Assembly (NCBI GenBank): GCA_937906795.1
Contig: CALCUQ010000080.1
Coordinates: 1 to 11,061, forward strand
DNA from: an uncultured Bacteroidales bacterium
GTDB lineage: Bacteria > Bacteroidota > Bacteroidia > Bacteroidales > UBA932
DNA: 11,061 nucleotides
Direction: 5' to 3'
Position 1 is the first letter of the stretch, and every line of letters begins with the position of its first letter. Under the pieces are notes generated by a model. The model saw nothing but the letters and a program-made list of their open reading frames with translations, had not been told where the DNA came from and did no database searches. This document shows, in pieces, positions 6,122 to 11,061 of this stretch. A program made the translations under genes and the position numbers.

Positions 6122-7891
6122 TTAATCGTGAGAAACCTGCTTTAACTGTTCTCTGTAAGAAGAGAATATTTTTGACTTTGACACAAAACCCAAATATACA
6201 CCGTCCTGGTCTACAACAGGGAGATTCCATGCACCTGTGATTTCAAATTTACTCATAACGCTCTCCATTCTCTCATCATATTTTACATATTCAGGAGGTT
6301 GCTTCATTATAGAGTAAACTTTTACATTTGTATACTTAGTTTTATCAAACATAATTTCTCTAACATCATCCAAATTGACTATTCCCTGCATTACACCCTT
6401 CTGATCTACAACCGGATATATATTTCTTTTCGAATGTGCAATAACGTTTACAAGATCACCCAAAGTATCGTCCAAACCCACAGATGAAAAATTATTTTCT
6501 ACCAACTCATCTGTTTTGAGCAAAGTAAGAACTGCCATATCTGAATCATGGGTCAATAAATCTCCCTGTTTTGCAATACGCTTGGTATAAATTGAATATG
6601 GCTCATACATTCTTATTGTAGCAAATGCAATTGCAGATGTAATGATAAGAGGCATTAGCAGTGTATAGCCACCGGTAATCTCGGCAATAAGAAATATAGC
6701 CGTTAGAGGAGCCTGCATAACTCCAGACATCAAGCCTGCCATTCCAACCAACACAAAATTTGCTTCCGGTACACTTATGAATCCCGACAAATTCATCAAC
6801 CTTGAAATAATAAATCCAAAAACGCCTCCCATAAATAAAGTTGGACCAAAAGTTCCTCCTACTCCACCACCTGCATTTGTAAAGGACATTGAAAAGACTT
6901 TTGCAAAAAAGACACCCAGGAAGAAAATTGGAAGCACCCAATCCCTACTTAGAATATTTGCCAGAAATGTTGTTCCAATAGCATCAGAAGACCTGTTATT
7001 GAGCAAATCAGTAAGCACATCATATCCCTCACCATACAACGGAGGAAATATAAAAATTATAAGGCCAAGGCAAAGAGCTGAAATAATCCACCTGCGGTAT
7101 GTTCCCTGAATATTCTTTATTTTGTCCTCCAGCCACAATGTTGTCCTTGTAAAATACAATGAAGCATACCCGCAAGCTATTCCAAAAAGGATATAAAGAG
7201 GTATATTCTTTATTGAAAATGGTGTTAATGAATTTTCAAAAGCAACTGCCTCTCCCAAAAACAAATATGATATTGTAGTTGCTGTCATAGACGAAAGTAC
7301 AAACGGCAACAACGACGACATTGACATATTGAACAGAAGTATCTCAAATGTAAACAATACTCCCGCCATTGGGGCTTTGAAAATTCCTGCTACAGCACCA
7401 GCAGCTCCACAACCAAGCAAAATGGTCATGTTCTTATATGACAGCCCTAATACTCTTGCAACATTTGAACCTATTGCAGCTCCTGTGTACACAATAGGTG
7501 CCTCTGCTCCCACAGATCCACCAAATCCTATTGTTACTGAGCTGGCCGCAACAGAAGACCACATGTTGTGAGACTTTATTTTTGATTCATTTCTGGATAC
7601 AGAAAGCAATACCTTTGTAACACCATGCCCTATGTTGTCCTTAACAAAATACTTTACAAACAACAAGGCCATAAACATACCTATTCCAGGATAGATAAAA
7701 TAGAGAAAACTGTCAGAAGGGGTGTTGAACCAACCTGTTAATACCCATTGAAAGAAATGGATACACTGTTTTAGAATAACAGCTGCAAATCCACTTCCTG
7801 CTCCCACAACAAATGCCATTATGAGCAACATTTTACTCTCAGGCATTTTTATTATAATATCCTTTATCTTACCTATTAAACTTCTTACCAT
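6122..7891 (-). CDS. ClC-family chloride channel/transporter with CBS pair
   Basis: The 589-residue protein has a ClC membrane core (about 20-430) followed by two CBS domains (about 465-515 and 525-580), which commonly sense adenine nucleotides. Core signs: GGSVGAEAPIVYTG (124-137) with the gating glutamate E130, FKAPMAGVLFTFEI (171-184), GGGVGGTFGP (341-350), GLMSGVMQAPLTAIFLIAE (386-404), and PYSIYT (431-436) with a tyrosine (Y435) where the inner-gate tyrosine is expected. Two points differ from E. coli ClcA: the GSGIPE loop reads GHGVTK (88-93), and the inner proton glutamate (E203 in E. coli) aligns with I184. The protein may therefore be a channel or an exchanger with a different proton route; the ion carried is probably chloride or another anion. 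It heads the operon with tex. A promoter may lie at 7969-7998 and a hairpin at 7922-7947 sits in its leader. An ATG at 7896 is in another frame and hits a stop at once, so 7891 is kept. Confidence 0.94.
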   Translation of the reverse strand: MVRSLIGKIKDIIIKMPESKMLLIMAFVVGAGSGFAAVILKQCIHFFQWVLTGWFNTPSDSFLYFIYPGIGMFMALLFVKYFVKDNIGHGVTKVLLSVSRNESKIKSHNMWSSVAASSVTIGFGGSVGAEAPIVYTGAAIGSNVARVLGLSYKNMTILLGCGAAGAVAGIFKAPMAGVLFTFEILLFNMSMSSLLPFVLSSMTATTISYLFLGEAVAFENSLTPFSIKNIPLYILFGIACGYASLYFTRTTLWLEDKIKNIQGTYRRWIISALCLGLIIFIFPPLYGEGYDVLTDLLNNRSSDAIGTTFLANILSRDWVLPIFFLGVFFAKVFSMSFTNAGGGVGGTFGPTLFMGGVFGFIISRLMNLSGFISVPEANFVLVGMAGLMSGVMQAPLTAIFLIAEITGGYTLLMPLIITSAIAFATIRMYEPYSIYTKRIAKQGDLLTHDSDMAVLTLLKTDELVENNFSSVGLDDTLGDLVNVIAHSKRNIYPVVDQKGVMQGIVNLDDVREIMFDKTKYTNVKVYSIMKQPPEYVKYDERMESVMSKFEITGAWNLPVVDQDGVYLGFVSKSKIFSSYREQLKQVSHD

Positions 7892-7921
7892 TCCATGAGT
7901 ATTTCACGCGAAGATAACAAA

Positions 7922-7947
7922 AAAAGGATGAAGTTATTCATCCTTTT
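7922..7947 (-). terminator. Rho-independent-type terminator after the acidic-tail gene
   Basis: A perfect 11-bp inverted repeat (AAAAGGATGAA / TTCATCCTTTT) with the four-base loop GTTA is followed on the minus strand by a run of T (7919-7925). It lies about 30 bases past the stop of the gene at 7978-8325 and before the ClC start. The stem is only moderately G/C-rich (4 G-C pairs), so strength is uncertain. The near-symmetric A/T flanks would also give a weaker signal on the other strand, where no gene needs it. Confidence 0.72.
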
Positions 7948-7968
7948 CTTTCAATATAAACCTTTAAT

Positions 7969-7998
7969 CAAGTTTAATTACTCCTCGTCTGCACCAAA
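7969..7998 (-). promoter_or_regulatory. Candidate promoter of ClC-tex-HTH operon
   Basis: On the minus strand, TTTG (7995-7998, inside the end of the upstream gene) is followed after 18 bases by TAAACTTG (7969-7976), a one-mismatch TAnnTTTG. The same spacing and the same C variant occur in the promoter at 8365-8394. If used, the start is near 7962 and the terminator-like hairpin lies inside the ClC leader. A weaker alternative -7 box, TATCTTCG, lies at 7909-7916 past the hairpin but has no -33 box and would leave a very short leader. Confidence 0.4.
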
Positions 7999-8325
7999 AG
8001 AACTGCCATCATCATCTGGGAATGTTGAATCTCCTGATGTACCATCATCATCAGCACCATCTCCGCCAAACAATTCATTTTCGGCATCATCATAATCATC
8101 AATTTTCACATCAATTTTCACAAGGTAAATTGCCTGTGGAATCTCTACTGAAACTGCATAAAAGAATGTTCCATCCGGTTTGTCAACTTTAAACAAGTCT
8201 CCCATGTAATCTGCATATCCTTTTGGATATTTTTCTTTAAATGCAGCTGCCAATTCAGCAGACATATTTGCATAACTTACAACCGCTCTCTTCTTTTGAA
8301 CTCTAGAAGAATCCTTAACTGCCAT
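7978..8325 (-). CDS. Conserved Bacteroidetes hypothetical protein with acidic tail
   Basis: The 115-residue protein has a basic start (MAVKDSSRVQKKRAVVSY), a compact middle part (about 15-76) with LAAAFKEKYPKGYADYMGDL and FFYAVSVEIPQAIYLVKIDV, and a tail (77-115) made almost wholly of D, E, G and S. There is no signal peptide or membrane segment, so it is likely cytosolic. I recall close relatives across Bacteroidales as small uncharacterised proteins, some of them labelled 'DNA primase' without visible primase motifs; none are visible here either. The lysine/arginine head and acidic tail suggest a partner of a basic protein or nucleic acid, but that is a guess. The gene has its own promoter (8365-8394) and a terminator-like hairpin downstream, so it looks like a single-gene unit. 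Confidence 0.85.
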   Translation of the reverse strand: MAVKDSSRVQKKRAVVSYANMSAELAAAFKEKYPKGYADYMGDLFKVDKPDGTFFYAVSVEIPQAIYLVKIDVKIDDYDDAENELFGGDGADDDGTSGDSTFPDDDGSSFGADEE

Positions 8326-8364
8326 ATATATTCTAATTATTATTTATACAATTGTTATTTGATG

Positions 8365-8394
8365 CAAGTATAGTGCAATTTTTTTAAAAACAAA
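8365..8394 (-). promoter_or_regulatory. Promoter of the acidic-tail gene
   Basis: On the minus strand TTTG (8391-8394), an 18-base spacer and TATACTTG (8365-8372) form a near-consensus Bacteroidetes promoter (one mismatch in the -7 box). It lies in the 79-base gap after the ygiQ stop. The inferred start near 8360 leaves a leader of about 35 bases before the ATG at 8325. Confidence 0.58.
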
Positions 8395-8404
8395 ACTCTT
8401 TTTT

Positions 8405-10123
8405 CTATTTCATTAACAAATAACTTTTCTGCTGTCTCTTTCTGGCAATATTTTTTTCAACAAAAATTGGCTCAAAGGTCTTTGGATCGAGCTCAGAATA
8501 ATATGAAACAGAAGATTTTGTCATAGGTGTTGGTGTAAAATCCTGCACTTGATCCATATAAACTCCTTTTAAGGTTTTATTTTGCGACAACAGTTCCATA
8601 TCCTTTAATGTACAACCAGGATGTGATGAAATGAAATATGGTACAAGCTGGTATTTGAGTTTGCTCTCTCTTGTAAGTTTGTCAAACTCCTTTTTAAGTC
8701 TTTCAAATAATGCAAATGAAGGTTTGTTCATTTGTTTAAGGACATTTGACTGGGTGTGCTCTGGAGCAACTTTCAACCTGCCACTTGTGTGTTTGGTTAC
8801 AAGTTCTGTAAAATATGGTTTTGATGAACTGTCAAGGAACCCTTTTTCATCCAAAAACAAATCATATCGTATACCACTTCCAATATATGCATGCTTAATG
8901 CCTTTAACCTGAGAAATTCTGTCATACAACTTAAGAAGTTGTCGGTGAGAATTATTAAGGTTACTGCACATTTTAGGGAACAGGCAACTCTTTCTGAAAC
9001 ATTTCTCACAAATGGACAAATCATTCCCTTTCATACCATACATATTTGCAGTTGGAGCACCCAAATCAGAAATATTTCCTGCAAATCCCGGCAATTGGCT
9101 GAGTTTCTCAACCTCAGAAACTATTGATTCCTGGCTGCGACACTGTATATGTTTTCCCTGGTGTGCCGCAATAGTACAGAAACTGCATCCTCCAAAACAA
9201 CCTCTATGAGTATTTATGGAGAATTTTATCATCTCGTATGCCGGTATATGCTTCCCTTTATATTTTGGATGGGGCAATTTTGTATATGGCAGTGACCAGA
9301 TATAGTCCATCTCCTTTTGTGTAGATGGCAAGTAGGGCTTGTTCACACACACATACACTCCCGCAACAGGCTCTATAATCTGACGCCCTTGCATCTTATT
9401 TGCCTCAACCTCAATAGTATTGAAATTTTCAACAAAAGCCCTTTTGTTCTTTAGGCACGTTTCAAAAGAATGCAAAAAAACTCTGTCTTCTGACTGTTGT
9501 GGTTTTTCCTTACTTATCCAGGCTATCTGATTCAACGAATTTTTATCTCTTTTCTCTCCACCTCTTATAAATTCTGCTATAGAAACTATGGCCTTTTCTC
9601 CCATTCCGTAAATAAGATAATCAGCCTTGCTGTCCAATAGGATTGAGGGCAAGAGCTTATCTTGCCAATAGTCATAATGGGCAAGTCTTCTTAACGAGGC
9701 CTCAATTCCACCTATAACAACCGGTGTCTGCGGATACAACTCCTTTAGAATATTTGAATATACCTTTACAGCATAATCCGGACGCATATTGGCAGCACCA
9801 TTGGGGGTATAAGCATCATTGCTGCGCAATCTTTTTGCCGCAGTATAATGATTTACCATTGAATCCATAGCACCAGATGTTACAGCAAAAAACAATCTAG
9901 GCACACCAAGTTTCTTGAAATCCCTCAAATCGTCTCTCCAGTTTGGTTGGGGAACAATGGCAACTCTATATCCTTTATCTTCCAAAACCCTTGCAATAAC
10001 AGCTGCACCAAAAGAAGGATGGTCTATATAGGCATCACCCGAAAACAAAATGACATCTATATAATCCCATCCTAATGCATCTATCTCTTTTTTGGTTGTT
10101 GGAATAAAACTTCCCACTTCCAT
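8405..10123 (-). CDS. ygiQ: YgiQ family radical SAM protein (UPF0313)
   Basis: The 572-residue protein has the YgiQ layout. The N-terminal part has DVILFSGDAYIDHPSFG (23-39) and VVIGGIEASLRRLAHYDYW (135-153), a B12-binding-like fold by family. The radical SAM centre is RGCFGGCSFC, with C309, C313 and C316 as the CxxxCxxC that holds the 4Fe-4S cluster and binds S-adenosylmethionine. A second group, C372, C375, C380 and C386, sits in a loop ending CSNLNNSH; similar cysteines are known in relatives. Then come SGIRYDLFL (416-424), KVAPEHT (451-457), PYFISSHPGC (495-504) and VQDFTPTPMT (526-535), all family marks. The reaction and substrate are not known. The gene starts 2 bases after the argS stop, so the two are co-transcribed. 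The length is in the lower part of the family range because the variable C-terminal tail is short. Confidence 0.95.
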   Translation of the reverse strand: MEVGSFIPTTKKEIDALGWDYIDVILFSGDAYIDHPSFGAAVIARVLEDKGYRVAIVPQPNWRDDLRDFKKLGVPRLFFAVTSGAMDSMVNHYTAAKRLRSNDAYTPNGAANMRPDYAVKVYSNILKELYPQTPVVIGGIEASLRRLAHYDYWQDKLLPSILLDSKADYLIYGMGEKAIVSIAEFIRGGEKRDKNSLNQIAWISKEKPQQSEDRVFLHSFETCLKNKRAFVENFNTIEVEANKMQGRQIIEPVAGVYVCVNKPYLPSTQKEMDYIWSLPYTKLPHPKYKGKHIPAYEMIKFSINTHRGCFGGCSFCTIAAHQGKHIQCRSQESIVSEVEKLSQLPGFAGNISDLGAPTANMYGMKGNDLSICEKCFRKSCLFPKMCSNLNNSHRQLLKLYDRISQVKGIKHAYIGSGIRYDLFLDEKGFLDSSSKPYFTELVTKHTSGRLKVAPEHTQSNVLKQMNKPSFALFERLKKEFDKLTRESKLKYQLVPYFISSHPGCTLKDMELLSQNKTLKGVYMDQVQDFTPTPMTKSSVSYYSELDPKTFEPIFVEKNIARKRQQKSYLLMK

Positions 10124-10125
10124 AA

Positions 10126-11061
10126 TTACATTCTTTCTGGCAATGTAATTCCCAAGATATCCATTGCTTTTACCAAAACTTTTGCAATAGTTTCAATTAA
10201 AGCAAGTCTGTTTGATCTTAATGTAACATCCTCCTCATTAAGAATTGTTACATCGTGATAATACTGGCTGAACTCTTTTGCCAACTCATATGCATAATTT
10301 GCAATTACAGCAGGAGAATGAGCATCGCCGGCCTCTTTAACTTTTGCAGGGAAATTATTAAGCATTTTAACAATTTCTATCTCTTTTGGCAACAATGTCC
10401 CTGTACCTATCTCAGATTCAAAACCTCTCTCAGATGCTTTTCTAAGAATAGATTTGATTCTGGCATGTGTATACTGGATAAATGGGCCTGTATTTCCGTT
10501 GAAATCAATAGACTCTTTTGGATCAAACAACATTGTCTTCTTAGGGTCAACCTTAATAATAAAGTATTTTAAAGCTCCTAAGCCAATCATATCAAACAAT
10601 GCTTCTCTCTCATTCTCCGGCATATCGTCCAATCTGCCCAAAGCCATAGAAGTCTCTTTAGCTGTTGTATACATATTTTCAATCAAATCATCTGCATCTA
10701 CAACAGTACCCTCTCTGGATTTCATCTTACCCTCTGGCAATTCAACCATACCATAAGACAAGTGATAAATGGTATCACTCCAATCAAAACCCAATTTCTT
10801 AAGAATAAGTTTCAATACCTGGAAGTGATAATTCTGCTCATTACCTACAACATAAATATGCTCATCAAGTTTATACTCATCAAATCTCTGATGTGCTGTT
10901 CCCAAATCCTGAGTCATATATACAGATGTACCATCACCTCTTAGCAGCAGTTTCTTATCCAATCCGTCTGCAGTAAGGTCACACCATACAGAGCCATCCT
11001 CATGTGTTTCAAAAATGCCTTTTTTAAGGCCCTCCTGTACAAGAGCTTTTCCCAACAAATA
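10126..11061 (-). CDS. argS: Arginyl-tRNA synthetase, C-terminal part (5' end outside window)
   Basis: About 311 C-terminal residues are present, roughly half of a typical ArgRS (about 590). The enzyme joins arginine to tRNA-Arg in the cytosol using ATP. Visible signs: DGSVWCDLTADGLDKKLLLR, VYMTQDLGTAHQRFDEY and EHIYVVGNEQNYHFQ in the catalytic half; the KMSKS-like loop KMKSREGTVVDADDL (the KMKSR codons lie at about 10714-10728); and the DALR anticodon-binding domain from NGNTGPFIQYTHARIKSIL to the C-terminus ILGITLPERM. The HIGH motif lies beyond the right edge. The frame stays open to the last base (a tyrosine codon at 11059-11061), so a TTG start at 11058 is not credible and the gene runs out of the window. 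The stop is 2 bases before ygiQ. Confidence 0.97.
   Translation of the reverse strand, partial: YLLGKALVQEGLKKGIFETHEDGSVWCDLTADGLDKKLLLRGDGTSVYMTQDLGTAHQRFDEYKLDEHIYVVGNEQNYHFQVLKLILKKLGFDWSDTIYHLSYGMVELPEGKMKSREGTVVDADDLIENMYTTAKETSMALGRLDDMPENEREALFDMIGLGALKYFIIKVDPKKTMLFDPKESIDFNGNTGPFIQYTHARIKSILRKASERGFESEIGTGTLLPKEIEIVKMLNNFPAKVKEAGDAHSPAVIANYAYELAKEFSQYYHDVTILNEEDVTLRSNRLALIETIAKVLVKAMDILGITLPERM

Noticed and set aside
6603..6941. 112-residue minus-strand frame inside the ClC gene
   Set aside because: It is a shifted frame of the real ClC reading frame, with a Tyr/Cys/Trp-rich composition typical of a shadow.
6777..7109. Proline-rich 110-residue plus-strand frame
   Set aside because: It is antisense to glycine-rich ClC segments, where Gly codons read back as Pro; there is no start context or similarity.
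7895..8095. Serine-rich 66-residue plus-strand frame near the terminator
   Set aside because: The serine run is the antisense of the Asp/Gly-rich acidic tail of the real gene at 7978-8325.
1..11061. CRISPR arrays, tRNA genes, insertion sequences, phage or toxin-antitoxin genes
   Set aside because: I found no spaced direct repeats, tRNA-like cloverleaf, transposase or paired inverted ends. All large open frames are accounted for by cellular families.

Overview
The left edge holds the first ~60 bases of a 16S rRNA gene, read on the minus strand. Its wording (GATGAACGCTAGCGGCAGGC after the universal 5' stretch) is that of Bacteroidetes, most likely Bacteroidales. Other signs agree: low G+C, tight gene packing, no Shine-Dalgarno sequences worth the name, promoters of the TTTG / TAnnTTTG type, and a class I dihydroorotase with the DDQVHFREPG wording of this phylum. 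I cannot name the genus.

Layout. Bases 1-62: 5' end of 16S rRNA (minus). Bases 63-381: the only gene-free stretch over 300 bases. It holds the rRNA leader (boxA-like site, three hairpins), the rrn promoter on the minus strand and, back to back with it, a plus-strand promoter. Bases 382-3364 (plus): a polyprenyl-phosphate mannosyltransferase-like GT2 enzyme, a dihydroorotase gene broken by a frameshift, and an EamA/DMT transporter, packed as one operon. Bases 3375-7891 (minus): a ClC protein with a CBS pair, then Tex, then a small membrane-anchored HTH protein, spaced 9-11 bases apart; this operon converges on the plus-strand one with a 10-base gap. Bases 7978-8325 (minus): a small conserved protein with a very acidic tail, with its own promoter and a terminator-like hairpin downstream. 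Bases 8405-11061 (minus): a YgiQ-type radical SAM protein and the C-terminal part of arginyl-tRNA synthetase, 2 bases apart.

Most of this is ordinary housekeeping content and I do not see a clear new multi-gene system. The points worth a second look are: the dihydroorotase frameshift, which can be explained exactly by loss of one copy of a GCAT GCAT repeat; the ClC protein, which keeps the gating glutamate but lacks the usual inner proton glutamate and has an altered anion-site loop; the short membrane-tethered HTH protein at the end of the tex operon; the hairpin in the leader of the ClC operon; and the compact divergent promoter pair next to the rRNA operon.
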